Source: Brevibacillus sp. DP1.3A
GTDB lineage: Bacteria; Bacillota; Bacilli; Brevibacillales; Brevibacillaceae
Assembly: GCF_013284245.2 (NCBI RefSeq)
Contig: NZ_CP085876.1
Span: 5,420,001-5,484,000 of the forward strand
DNA length: 64,000 nt
Reading direction: 5' to 3'
Position numbers and translations under genes: made by a program. The notes beneath the pieces were generated by a model, which saw only the letters and a list, made by a program, of their open reading frames with translations, searched no databases and was not told the DNA's origin. Positions 24,452 to 32,652 of the stretch are shown here, piece after piece (within the stretch, counting starts at the first letter, position 1; each line of letters starts with the position of its first letter).

Positions 24452-24979
24452 TCAACGGCCCCAAGCTTCTTCTCGGATGCGTTCCATCCAGCGCATCTCT
24501 GCGTGCAAATGCTCAATGGCACCGATCAGAATCGTTCGTGCGCCCCAGCTAAGCCTCTCTCTTTTTTCCTCCTGGATCGATTCCAATAATCCAGCTAACC
24601 GTCTTACCTCCTGGATGTTACCTTCAAGCGCCTCATCCATTTTCTGTGGATTACCGTACGAAGCAAAAGTAAGAGCCGCGTAGATCGGATTGGTCAGCTG
24701 CATTGGTTTTTGCAGTTCTTCCAAGAGAAGCTGTTGGAATTGCTCTTCGCCTTTTACCGTGATCCCATACATCGTCTTCTCTGGGCGGCTAGTCTCGCGA
24801 ATGACTTCTTTGACCTCAATCATCCCGCTCTTTTCCAGTTGGTCGAAGGCATAGTAGAGGGAACCTTTGGCGTATTTCATGTAGCAATCCATTCCCCTGG
24901 CCTTCACCTGCTGCTGAACCTCGTAGGGATGCTTCTCCCCTTCCATCAGCAATCCCAGAACAAGCAATTTTAGACTCAT
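24452..24979 (-). CDS. PadR family transcriptional regulator
   Basis: A 175-residue PadR protein. The winged helix is at about 1-85 (LGLLMEGEKHPYEVQQQVKARGM, KGSLYYAFDQLEKSGMIEVKE), followed by a C-terminal helical dimerisation domain. Such proteins repress drug or phenolic-acid exporters. It lies 12 nt downstream of an MFS exporter gene in the same operon, so it probably controls that exporter and itself. It reads through from the exporter promoter near 26540. Confidence 0.9.
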   Translation of the reverse strand: MSLKLLVLGLLMEGEKHPYEVQQQVKARGMDCYMKYAKGSLYYAFDQLEKSGMIEVKEVIRETSRPEKTMYGITVKGEEQFQQLLLEELQKPMQLTNPIYAALTFASYGNPQKMDEALEGNIQEVRRLAGLLESIQEEKRERLSWGARTILIGAIEHLHAEMRWMERIREEAWGR

Positions 24980-24991
24980 GACGATTCTCCT

Positions 24992-26509
24992 CTACCCGCG
25001 TTCCGGTTTCGGTGCGGAAGGCGATTTCCCCAGCGCCCGATCATTTCCCATCAGTAAAATGCACACGAGAGCAAGAACTGCAGGAATGAGCGCCCACATA
25101 AACGTATTCGCAATCGAAGAAGCGAGAATATCGATCATTTGATCCAAAACAGGAGCCGGAATGGATTCGCGCGCTTCTGGTGTCAAAATCGCTCGCGGGT
25201 CTGTAATGGCATTCGTCATCCCTTGACCCCCGAAGGCTGAGAACATGCCGTTTTCAAACGAATTACGTTGCAAGATACCAAATACGGTGATTCCCAATGT
25301 CATCCCCAATGAACGGGAAAAAGAGTTCGTCGAACTTGCCGATCCTCTTTGACGCATATCAAAGCCATGAATCGCTGAAATTCCCAATGTGGAGAAAGAG
25401 AAGCCCACACCAAACCCTGCAATCACCATATAAAGCGTAACGATCGAACGAGGAATATCAGGTGTCAGTGTACTCAAAAGGAAAATACCTGGAATGAAAA
25501 AGACTGCGGACAGAAGCATAATATTGCGGAAGCTGGTCTTCGTCGTCAAGAATCCGCCTAGCTGGCTACCAGCAACCGAACCGAGCATCATCGGTGTCAA
25601 CAGCAATCCGGCATTCGTCGCTGATCCGCCATATACCCCTTGGATAAAAATCGGCAGGTACACCGTAGCGATAATGAAAGCAGCTCCATACAACAGTGCA
25701 ATCGCATTTGTCGCGGCAAATAACCGCTTCTTGAACATGGAGAACGAAATAATCGGATCAGATGCCCGCTTCTCGACAAATAGAAAAATTACAAACAACA
25801 AGAAAAAGGAAGAGAACAATCCAATAATCTGCATCGAATCCCACGCGTATTGATTGCCGCCCAGCTCCAGTGCAAACATCAGACTCACTACAGCACCCAC
25901 CAGCGTAATCGCTCCCCACCAGTCAATGCTCTGCTTGCGGAATTCCAGAGACTCCTTGTAATACATCGAGATCAACCAAAGGGACATAGCACCAATCGGT
26001 ACATTGATGTAAAAGATCCAATGCCAGCTGACATATTCGGTAATATACGCACCCAGCAAAGGTCCAAATACGCTGGACGTACCGAATACAGCTCCGAAAA
26101 GTCCCGTCATCTTTCCACGCTTCTCCGGCGGGAATACGTCAAAAATAATCGTGAAGGCAATCGGCATCAGCGCTCCGCCGCCAATCCCTTGAATCGCCCG
26201 ATAAATACTCAACTCAACGATGCTGTTTGCCGTCCCGCATAAAATGGACCCTAACAAAAATACGATGAGACCAAATATGTAAAAACGTTTTCGCCCATAC
26301 ATATCGGAGAGTTTACCGAAGATCGGCATCCCTGCCATCGTAGCGACCATGTACGCTGATGTCACCCAAACAAACTTATCCATGCCGCCCATCTCACCGA
26401 CAATCGTAGCCATCGCCGTCGCAACAATGGTATTGTCCATGGAAGCCATCAGGAGACCAAGCAGCAGCCCCGCTACTACCCTATTCACTTTACTTTCTCT
26501 TGCAATCAT
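24992..26509 (-). CDS. MFS drug exporter, 14-helix DHA2/EmrB type
   Basis: A 505-residue proton-driven exporter. It has motif A (GKLSDMYGRKRFYIFG), motif D1-like MASMDNTIVATAM and motif C-type GPLLGAYITEYVSWHWIFYINVPIG. The helix count is consistent with 14, as in EmrB/QacA. ATG 26509 has CAGGAGG 8 nt upstream; the longer frame begins at a TTG 24 nt earlier that would include this ribosome site. PadR follows. Substrates cannot be read from sequence. Confidence 0.9.
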   Translation of the reverse strand: MIARESKVNRVVAGLLLGLLMASMDNTIVATAMATIVGEMGGMDKFVWVTSAYMVATMAGMPIFGKLSDMYGRKRFYIFGLIVFLLGSILCGTANSIVELSIYRAIQGIGGGALMPIAFTIIFDVFPPEKRGKMTGLFGAVFGTSSVFGPLLGAYITEYVSWHWIFYINVPIGAMSLWLISMYYKESLEFRKQSIDWWGAITLVGAVVSLMFALELGGNQYAWDSMQIIGLFSSFFLLFVIFLFVEKRASDPIISFSMFKKRLFAATNAIALLYGAAFIIATVYLPIFIQGVYGGSATNAGLLLTPMMLGSVAGSQLGGFLTTKTSFRNIMLLSAVFFIPGIFLLSTLTPDIPRSIVTLYMVIAGFGVGFSFSTLGISAIHGFDMRQRGSASSTNSFSRSLGMTLGITVFGILQRNSFENGMFSAFGGQGMTNAITDPRAILTPEARESIPAPVLDQMIDILASSIANTFMWALIPAVLALVCILLMGNDRALGKSPSAPKPERG

Positions 26510-26558
26510 TGCTTCACCCTCCTGAGTGGTCAAATCAAAGTACTATACATTATTATAT

Positions 26559-26568
26559 TCAAATTTGA
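26559..26568. promoter_or_regulatory. Palindrome in the MFS-padR promoter region
   Basis: TCAAATTTGA is a perfect 10-bp palindrome about 50 nt upstream of the MFS start, next to TATAAT-like sequence. It is a possible operator for the PadR protein, but the usual ATGT-ACAT arrangement is not clear. Confidence 0.25.
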
Positions 26569-26576
26569 CTACATAT

Positions 26577-26612
26577 CGAAAAAAACTGCTCCTTTTCGCG
26601 GAGCAATTTTTC
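26577..26612. terminator. Terminator of the secreted hypothetical gene
   Basis: TGCTCC (26587-26592) and GGAGCA (26600-26605) form a stem with A and T runs on either side. On the minus strand the tail is AGTTTTTTT. Confidence 0.65.
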
Positions 26613-26620
26613 GCAATCTA

Positions 26621-27280
26621 TTATCGCCCGAACGGTGACGGGCTGAATGGCGATGGCTGCTGGGCTTGATTGCCCTTCCACATTTTATACGCCGCTTCTG
26701 ACATCGGCTCCACTGTCGGCTTAATCTCTCCAGTGAATGGATTCTTATCATAGGGCATGTTAAATGTCCGTGTCCCGTCGCTCTTACGCAGCAAAGAACC
26801 ATCCGACAGCCTCACCCAACTACTTCCTGGTCCTCCATCGTCTACGACATAGAGGCCGTTATCATCCCAGGCCGGATACGTTGGCACCTTATTTGCCGGA
26901 GGACGTGCCGTCTGTTTCTTGACTGCTTTTGTCGCGGTTTTCGTCTTTTGTGTTTTCTTCTTCGGTGTGCTCGTTTTAGCAGCTGCTACTGCTTTTGTTT
27001 TTGGCTTCACTTCGCTTTGTTTCTGCGCTGACGCTGGTACAGGTGCAGGAGCTGACACAGCCACAGGCTTTTCAACCGGATAGGCGGAAACATTTGCGTT
27101 GCGCGGACCTTGATTGGCCAAATCCATAGCAGGCATTGCAGTACCTGCTTTTTGCGAGACAGATGCTGTTTTTGTATCCGTTCGTCCATCTGTTTTTACT
27201 GCGTGAATCAGTGTCGGCCACAAATAGGCGTTGAAGCCTAGTAAAGCGACCATCAAGGAAATACCTACGATTTTTTTCAT
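26621..27280 (-). CDS. Secreted or anchored protein with Ala/Lys/Pro-rich linker, unknown function
   Basis: A 219-residue protein beginning MKKIVGISLMVALLGFNAYLWP, a signal peptide or anchor. A long low-complexity stretch (about 60-135) rich in Ala, Lys, Pro and Thr follows, then a short C-terminal domain with WDDNGLYVVDDGGPGSSWVR and GTRTFNMPYDKNPFTGEI. The linker suggests passage through or attachment to the cell wall. I do not recognise the C-terminal domain. ATG 27280 with AGGAGTCC upstream is the likely start. Confidence 0.65.
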   Translation of the reverse strand: MKKIVGISLMVALLGFNAYLWPTLIHAVKTDGRTDTKTASVSQKAGTAMPAMDLANQGPRNANVSAYPVEKPVAVSAPAPVPASAQKQSEVKPKTKAVAAAKTSTPKKKTQKTKTATKAVKKQTARPPANKVPTYPAWDDNGLYVVDDGGPGSSWVRLSDGSLLRKSDGTRTFNMPYDKNPFTGEIKPTVEPMSEAAYKMWKGNQAQQPSPFSPSPFGR

Positions 27281-27352
27281 AATAAGGACTCCTATGACTG
27301 AATGATTATGGTAATAGAGCAATGACTTCTGGCCTATATCAAAAGTTTAGAC

Positions 27353-27378
27353 GATTGGAAGAAAAAAGAAAACACCTT
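27353..27378 (+). repeat. 26-bp direct repeat, left copy, at the edge of the beta-lactamase block
   Basis: The sequence begins GATTGGAAGAAAAAAG and ends AAAACACCTT. The same 26 bases occur in the same orientation at 32543-32568. The two copies bracket the whole bla region. Bases just outside differ. Confidence 0.75.
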
Positions 27379-27382
27379 ACAT

Positions 27383-27425
27383 AAACAAACTCCTTCTCAT
27401 GTTGATCTTGAGAAGGAGTTTGTTT
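27383..27425. terminator. Terminator of the metallo-beta-lactamase operon
   Basis: A perfect 17-bp stem joins 27383-27399 (AAACAAACTCCTTCTCA) to 27409-27425, with a 9-nt loop. It lies directly after the metallo-beta-lactamase stop codon. Confidence 0.85.
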
Positions 27426-27435
27426 TGAAGGAGAT

Positions 27436-28257
27436 TCATTTCAAGGCAGCTTCTTGCTTCTGAGAATGTTGTTTGATTAGCTCAATGGTGTGATCAAGCA
27501 AGTTTTTGCCTCCCGTGTTCCCATGTCCAGGTACAACCGTTTCGACCTGTGGATATTTTTCGATTACCTTCTGAACGGAGTCATCCCATTGTTCTACATT
27601 GGCATCTGAAAGATTTCCGAGGTCCTTAGCATCTAATGATTTGACGAAGCATCCACCGAATAATATTTTGGATTGGGGAAGCCAAACGGTAATGTTATCA
27701 CTCGAATGCCCTTCCCCAGGATAATAGGCTTCTAAGATGGTGTCGCCTACCTTTATTACGGGCTTTTCATCGAGTGTCGGATTGGGCGAAGGATATCCAT
27801 ATTCTTTCGCTAATTTTGCCGTCAAACGTGTACTGCGTACATCTATTTTTTGATGGAGTAACGCCCGGATACCTGAAATGCTGTCATCATGTGCATGCGT
27901 AATCAGAGCCAGAACAACGTCTTTCTTCCAATGCTTCTTAATCATCTGTAATAGCTCTTCCGTTTTTTGAGTGTCCCCCCATGCTGTATCAATCAGGACG
28001 ACTCCTTTGGACGTAGAAACGATTAAGCCATTGTGGTCATAGGTTGTGCCATTCCATTCATTATAGGATGTATGTAACCATACTTTGTCATTTAATTTTG
28101 TTAACACAATGCTTTTCCCTGGATTGGTAATCTGAGTGGGAGTTGATGTTGTAACTTGGGCAATCGTCGTTTGATTAGAAAAAGATGTTAGAGTAACGGC
28201 GACTGTCAGGAACAAACTACATACTGCTTTCCCTATCCAACCCTTATGATTCTTCAA
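27436..28257 (-). CDS. Subclass B1 metallo-beta-lactamase
   Basis: A 273-residue secreted enzyme with an N-terminal signal peptide. All B1 zinc ligands are visible: H121, H123 and D125 in THAHDD, H184 in GEGHSSDN, C203 in FGGCFVKS and H244 in VPGHGN. It would hydrolyse penicillins, cephalosporins and probably carbapenems outside the membrane. The HAHDD core differs from the HAHAD of Bacillus BcII by an extra acidic residue beside the zinc site. It is the last gene of the set BlaP, FHA-winged helix, metallo-beta-lactamase, and begins 42 nt after the FHA gene. Confidence 0.9.
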   Translation of the reverse strand: MKNHKGWIGKAVCSLFLTVAVTLTSFSNQTTIAQVTTSTPTQITNPGKSIVLTKLNDKVWLHTSYNEWNGTTYDHNGLIVSTSKGVVLIDTAWGDTQKTEELLQMIKKHWKKDVVLALITHAHDDSISGIRALLHQKIDVRSTRLTAKLAKEYGYPSPNPTLDEKPVIKVGDTILEAYYPGEGHSSDNITVWLPQSKILFGGCFVKSLDAKDLGNLSDANVEQWDDSVQKVIEKYPQVETVVPGHGNTGGKNLLDHTIELIKQHSQKQEAALK

Positions 28258-28299
28258 ACGAATCTCACCTTTCTAACATGGATTTTGCTTTTCCCTGTT

Positions 28300-28983
28300 T
28301 TAAACATCTAAGCGATATCCATATCGCGGAATCGTCGTGATTTGCTGCCCGAAGCGCCGAAGCTTTTTCCTTAATCGATAGACGAGCGCATTGACTTCCA
28401 CTCGTCCGACATCCGGGACATTACCCTCATGCAGCATTCGCTCTGGCCAGACTGTCAGCATAATTTCTTCAAAACTAACAGCCTGGTTCGCCTTTTGGTA
28501 GAGAAGCTTCAGCAAATCCATATCTTTTCCGGTCAAATGCAGTCTAGTCCCGTCGAGACGAACTTCTCTTCTCTCCAGATGAAACTCTAAACCTGGCAAA
28601 AGCGAATCGCTCTTTGGCTGCGTGAGAGGGAGCTCCACCGTATCATCCAGTCTATTGACCTCTCGTAAAAAGACGAGCTCTGCTATCCCTTTTGACAAGC
28701 TTATTTGATCGCCGTGACGAAGAATGTGAGACGAATAATGAAGGGGCGTCCCGTTTACCTCTGTGCCATGCTTGCTTTCCAGATCGATAATCTTGTAATC
28801 GTTCCCGATCCTTTGGAAGGCTGCATGCATTCTCGAAATGTACGGACTATTAAATGTAATGTCCAGTTGAAAGCTTGTCCCCTTCCGCCCAATTGTACAG
28901 CGATCCTTGGTGAGATATTTGCGCGTGGCAAATTGGTTGAGGTCCCCTTTTTTTACGAGTAAGTATGCACCGTTGTCTATCAT
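28300..28983 (-). CDS. FHA domain-winged helix transcriptional regulator
   Basis: A 227-residue protein with an unusual pairing. An FHA domain at about 22-100 (CTIGRKG, SPYISRMHAAF, ESKHGTEVNG) would bind phosphothreonine. An OmpR-type winged helix lies at about 135-225 (RLHLTGKDMDLLKLLYQKANQAVS, VNALVYRLRKKL, TIPRYGYRLDV). There is no receiver domain, so input would come from a Ser/Thr kinase or from intramolecular contacts. It sits 27 nt after the class A beta-lactamase gene and just before the metallo-beta-lactamase gene, so it probably belongs to the resistance operon. Confidence 0.85.
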   Translation of the reverse strand: MIDNGAYLLVKKGDLNQFATRKYLTKDRCTIGRKGTSFQLDITFNSPYISRMHAAFQRIGNDYKIIDLESKHGTEVNGTPLHYSSHILRHGDQISLSKGIAELVFLREVNRLDDTVELPLTQPKSDSLLPGLEFHLERREVRLDGTRLHLTGKDMDLLKLLYQKANQAVSFEEIMLTVWPERMLHEGNVPDVGRVEVNALVYRLRKKLRRFGQQITTIPRYGYRLDV

Positions 28984-29010
28984 CTGGTGATCACCTCACT
29001 TGTTGATCTA

Positions 29011-29925
29011 TTACGGTTTTACAGCCGTCAGTGCGTCAACAGCAACCTTGGTAGCTTCAGCAATGAGCGCATCATCATAAGTGGCGTCCTGCTTATCTCT
29101 GCTCGACAGCACTGCAATGACAATGGGCTTTTTATTCGGTGGCCATATGATACCTATATCGTTTCGCGTTCCGTAGCTTGCTGCTCCCGTCTTATCTCCG
29201 ACCTTCCAGTCTTTGGGGACGCCCGCCCGAATCAGCTTGTCTCCCGTCGTGTTGCCTTGCAGCCACTCGATAAGAATCGTCTGCTTCTCCGCCGACAGCG
29301 CATCCCCTACCGTATAGGCTCTTAGGCTCGTTGCAAGTGCTTTCGGTGTGCTTGTATCGCGAATATCTTCTGGTTTAGCCTCATTCAATTCCGTCTCATA
29401 GCGCTCGGATGTCGTAACACTATCACCAATCTGTCTCAAAGCTGATTCAAAGCCTTTAGGTCCACCCAATTCTTTGAACAACAGATTTCCCGCCGTGTTG
29501 TCACTATAGCGAACCGCGGCGTCTGCAACCTCGCGAAGAGTCATCCCGGTCGCTACGTGTTTTTCTGTGATGGGTGAATAAGTAACGAGATCATCCTTGG
29601 TGTAGGTGATGACTTTGTCTAGCTCTTCCAACGGTTTCTGATGCAAAACTGCACCTGCGGCTAAAGCCTTGTACGTAGAGGCAAAAGCGAATCGTTCATC
29701 TTCGCGATAAGCAACTGCCAAATCTGTTTCGGTATCGATCGCATATACGCCGAGCTTCGCATCAAACTTCTTTTCCAGCGCAGCGAACTTTAGATCCATT
29801 GCAGATGCTGTCGTTTCCGTTTTTACGACAGGTGCTTCTGGAGAAGAGCAACCAGTGAGCGTGAGAAGCGTGAGAAAAATCGTTTTCACTGTGAATCCGA
29901 TCCGTTTAGATTGGTGAGCTTTCAT
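29011..29925 (-). CDS. blaP: Class A serine beta-lactamase (lipoprotein)
   Basis: A 304-residue enzyme with a lipoprotein-type signal (LLTLTGCSS). The class A motifs are complete: active-site STYK near residue 83, SDN in VRYSDNTAG, the omega-loop Glu in ETELNEAKP, and KTG in [10 protein letters not shown]. It hydrolyses penicillins and some cephalosporins at the outer face of the membrane. The second ATG (29925) has GAAAGAGGT 9 nt upstream and is preferred to ATG 29934, which overlaps that site. A BlaI-type operator lies 60 nt upstream. Confidence 0.92.
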   Translation of the reverse strand: MKAHQSKRIGFTVKTIFLTLLTLTGCSSPEAPVVKTETTASAMDLKFAALEKKFDAKLGVYAIDTETDLAVAYREDERFAFASTYKALAAGAVLHQKPLEELDKVITYTKDDLVTYSPITEKHVATGMTLREVADAAVRYSDNTAGNLLFKELGGPKGFESALRQIGDSVTTSERYETELNEAKPEDIRDTSTPKALATSLRAYTVGDALSAEKQTILIEWLQGNTTGDKLIRAGVPKDWKVGDKTGAASYGTRNDIGIIWPPNKKPIVIAVLSSRDKQDATYDDALIAEATKVAVDALTAVKP

Positions 29926-29971
29926 GGATGACATACCTCTTTCTAGGAAGATAACAACTGTAGATTATTCT

Positions 29972-29997
29972 TGTAATATCGTATTACATTTGTAGTC
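29972..29997. promoter_or_regulatory. BlaI operator upstream of blaP (site 1)
   Basis: TACATTTGTA (29985-29994) matches the TACAnnTGTA core of BlaI/MecI operators. It overlaps a perfect 17-nt palindrome with half site TGTAATA and centre TCG at 29972-29988. Confidence 0.7.
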
Positions 29998-30013
29998 AAT
30001 TGATTTCACGATA

Positions 30014-30029
30014 ATATTACACGCGTAAT
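30014..30029. promoter_or_regulatory. BlaI operator upstream of blaP (site 2)
   Basis: ATTACACGCGTAAT contains TACA-CG-CGTA, one base from the BlaI core, about 30 nt (three helical turns) beyond site 1. The pair suggests cooperative binding. Confidence 0.5.
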
Positions 30030-30087
30030 CCACTAGTGTCAATCTCCTTTTTCTTGCAAGGAAAAGAGCTACATTCCTTCTTTGTTA

Positions 30088-30160
30088 AAATAAAAAAGAC
30101 GCCCTCTCAAGAAAACTGGATAACCGTAAATGGTTTCTCCAAGTCAGCTTGAAAGGGCGT
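30088..30160 (-). terminator. Terminator after blaI
   Basis: ACGCCCTCTCAAG (30099-30111) pairs with CTTGAAAGGGCGT (30148-30160), with nested inner pairing ACC/GGT and TGGA/TCCA. The minus-strand tail is TTTTTTATTTT. It separates blaR1-blaI from blaP. Confidence 0.8.
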
Positions 30161-30163
30161 GCC

Positions 30164-30562
30164 TCATTTTTTAGGAGCATCAGTCGATGTTTGTTTCGCA
30201 TCCAATATGGAACGCAACTCCTGAATCTCCTCGTCCGATAAGGATTCCTTCTGAATGAACTGAACCAACATCGATTTTAGCGCTCCGCTGTAAATCCGCT
30301 CCAGAAAGGACTGTGCCTCAGCGTGCTGGCATTCATTTTGCGAGTACAACGGATAAAACGTATAGACTCTTTGGTTTTGATTGACTCCAACGGCATTTTT
30401 TTGAACCAAACGATTCAAAAGAGTACGTACTGTTTTTGGGTTCCAATCCGTTTGACCTTCCAAGGAGGAAATAATTTCGTTGGCCGTCAGCGGTGACCTT
30501 TCCCATAGCACATTCATCACTCGCCATTCCGCTTCTGAAATACTTGGCATAGATGTAGACAT
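30164..30562 (-). CDS. blaI: BlaI/MecI family repressor
   Basis: A 132-residue winged-helix repressor with the typical N-terminus SISEAEWRVMNVLWERSPLTANEI and the recognition helix region WNPKTVRTLLNRLVQK. The C-terminal dimerisation helices carry the region that is cut on induction. It would repress blaP through the operators at 29972-30029 until BlaR1 senses beta-lactam. It starts 42 nt after blaR1; the order blaR1-blaI is the reverse of many Bacillus blaI-blaR1 loci. GGGGGAG precedes the ATG. Confidence 0.92.
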   Translation of the reverse strand: MSTSMPSISEAEWRVMNVLWERSPLTANEIISSLEGQTDWNPKTVRTLLNRLVQKNAVGVNQNQRVYTFYPLYSQNECQHAEAQSFLERIYSGALKSMLVQFIQKESLSDEEIQELRSILDAKQTSTDAPKK

Positions 30563-30604
30563 GAAGTCTCCCCCTTTCGATAATCATGACTGAAAGAACA
30601 AAGG

Positions 30605-32374
30605 CTAGTAAAGACCTTTCGCTTTCAAAATAGACAAGGTTATTTCTGCTGCTGCAGGTCCATTCGCGTCATCTTCGCTTTGTATATTTGTAGCAAAGAA
30701 GTAGGTGCCCTCCTTGTTCTCTACATATCCAACGAACCAACCGTTCACGTCTTTTTGATTGACGGCGCCTGTACCTGTTTTCCCGGAAAGAATCGAACCC
30801 GCCTTTTCCGATAAGCGGATGGAATCTTTCACCGTCTGGATATTGTTTTCTTGAAAACCAAACTGGTTCGTATAGAACGCTTTTAATAATTGTACCTGCT
30901 CCACCGGAGAAATCTTCAAGGAAGATTCTATCCAATATTCGCCGATTCCACCAGATGTATTGTAATTTCCGTAGTTCAATTGTTCCAGAAAAGCTTGCAA
31001 TGTATCCGGAGAGATGCTCTTATCCAACTCTTTAAAGTACCAGTTCGTGGAGTATCGCATCGCGGTAAATAGATCTTGATCGTGGTTCCACTGCTCATAC
31101 GGATAACGGATTCCATCCCATTTTAACAGGGAGCCTTCCCTCGAAATCACATCGGTCTCCAATCCAAACAAGGTGAGAAAAATCTTGTAGGTGGAGTTCG
31201 GTGAAATTCGTTGTGTACTTCCTGCCTTGTTGTAAATCCGATACTGGTCGGCTTTCCAATCATATAAGACAAAACTACCTTCATAACCACGGAAATAGTT
31301 GTCTAAATCCTCGTAAATGGTTCGATCATCTTGAAAATGATAGCGACTGCGATCGTCAGCTAAAGCGGAACCAACAAGAACCTGACTGGCAACCAAGACG
31401 CCCATCATGGAAAAAATGAACGTACTTTTTAACTGCAACAGCTTTGATTCGGCCTTGTGGGATGCGATTTTCTCGATTCGTTTTTTCACTGCCTTCTTGC
31501 AACCGTTTAACTGATTGGCCAAAACAACATTTCCAGTTCGACTTTCTTTATCCAAAAACTTAATGATGGTATGACCATATTCCACATAATTTCGCTTGTC
31601 TAAAAAGTTCAACACAGCTACATCACAAGCAATTTCACGGTCCACTCTCATTTCCCGAAATGCCAGCCAAACTAATGGATGGAACCAGTACAAAAGCTGA
31701 TACACGACGGTCACGTAGTTCATGACGATATCATTGTTTTTTTTGTGCATGAGCTCATGCAAAAAGATATACTTCATTTCATTGATCGACAGCCATTCAT
31801 CAAAATGACTGGGAAGAATAACATACGTCGTAAAAACGCCAAACGTCATCGGAGATTTGACCTGCTTGGATTCTGCTAACACGATGTTCCGATTTATTTT
31901 TACATCCTTCTTGCATTGTTCAAACAAATCGATGATTTCTTGATTAGTGATCACAGATGCTGTCCGCTTGATCTGCCGGATTTTTAACCAGGCTGATAAC
32001 GTGATCGAAGCACAAACGATCATGCCGACTACCCATATGCTGACGAGAATCGTAGGAAAGGAGTCAGTTGTATGGCTATTTACCGACAACGTTAAATCCT
32101 GTACCCAATTCACATTTTCAAACACAGGAGCTTGCGCAGCGAGCGTCGAGCTGCCGGCTGCATTACGCTGATTCATGTCTGAGACAAATAGATTTCCAAA
32201 ATCAAAAAAGTAATTCGGAATAAATACTGGCGTCAAAGCGACCAGCAAGAGAAACCACAAATTGTACTGCCATCTAGCCGACAGCTGGGTGCGAAATACT
32301 TTTCGAATCAAGAAAATTAGCGCGATCGTGCAGGAAGAAACGATCAAGCTAATCACCATATAATTGACGAACAT
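30605..32374 (-). CDS. blaR1: BlaR1 beta-lactam sensor/signal transducer
   Basis: A 589-residue membrane protein. N-terminal helices surround a zinc metalloprotease domain (M56) with HELMH in YIFLHELMHKKNND and a downstream Glu-containing region. After a further helix, the extracellular C-terminal penicillin-sensor domain carries STYK (PNSTYKIFL), STN (RYSTNWY) and KTG (SGKTGTG). Acylation by beta-lactam activates the protease and leads to BlaI loss. GGGAGGGAG lies before ATG 32374. An IS element sits about 200 bp upstream, and I see no BlaI operator in that gap. Confidence 0.92.
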   Translation of the reverse strand: MFVNYMVISLIVSSCTIALIFLIRKVFRTQLSARWQYNLWFLLLVALTPVFIPNYFFDFGNLFVSDMNQRNAAGSSTLAAQAPVFENVNWVQDLTLSVNSHTTDSFPTILVSIWVVGMIVCASITLSAWLKIRQIKRTASVITNQEIIDLFEQCKKDVKINRNIVLAESKQVKSPMTFGVFTTYVILPSHFDEWLSINEMKYIFLHELMHKKNNDIVMNYVTVVYQLLYWFHPLVWLAFREMRVDREIACDVAVLNFLDKRNYVEYGHTIIKFLDKESRTGNVVLANQLNGCKKAVKKRIEKIASHKAESKLLQLKSTFIFSMMGVLVASQVLVGSALADDRSRYHFQDDRTIYEDLDNYFRGYEGSFVLYDWKADQYRIYNKAGSTQRISPNSTYKIFLTLFGLETDVISREGSLLKWDGIRYPYEQWNHDQDLFTAMRYSTNWYFKELDKSISPDTLQAFLEQLNYGNYNTSGGIGEYWIESSLKISPVEQVQLLKAFYTNQFGFQENNIQTVKDSIRLSEKAGSILSGKTGTGAVNQKDVNGWFVGYVENKEGTYFFATNIQSEDDANGPAAAEITLSILKAKGLY

Positions 32375-32542
32375 GCTACCTGTCTCCCTCCCTTCTTACA
32401 TAGGGCCATCTAGATAAAAATAGAATCCGCATCAATTCTCCAGAGCAACAGGAACGCTCTTCAACCTGACAGGATTCTTCTCTTCTCTGAGCACAATTAG
32501 CTTCATTATGTCAAAAACGAGATCACGATACAAGCTATCGTT

Positions 32543-32568
32543 GATTGGAAGAAAAAAGAAAACACCTT
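32543..32568 (+). repeat. 26-bp direct repeat, right copy
   Basis: Identical in sequence and orientation to 27353-27378. Its last bases form the left arm of the terminator split by the IS element. Confidence 0.75.
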
Positions 32569-32571
32569 CTT

Positions 32572-32578
32572 CAAAATG
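32572..32578. repeat. Target-site duplication, left copy
   Basis: CAAAATG here and at 33846-33852 flank the IS. The true duplication is 3-5 bp within it; the TG may belong to the element's end. Confidence 0.5.
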
Positions 32579-32652
32579 AAGTGCACCCCTTAAAGTAGAC
32601 ATTGGAAAAACCCCTGCGGTTTACCGATGAAAACTTTAGGGGGTGTATTTTT

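Noticed and set aside
32526-32540. CGATA-CAAGC-TATCG inverted repeat upstream of blaR1, considered as a BlaI operator
   Set aside because: It has only 5-6 bp arms and does not contain TACA-NN-TGTA.
27353-32568. The bla block as an integron or transposon
   Set aside because: No integrase, transposase or terminal inverted repeats belong to the block; the IS lies outside it and only 26-bp direct repeats are seen.
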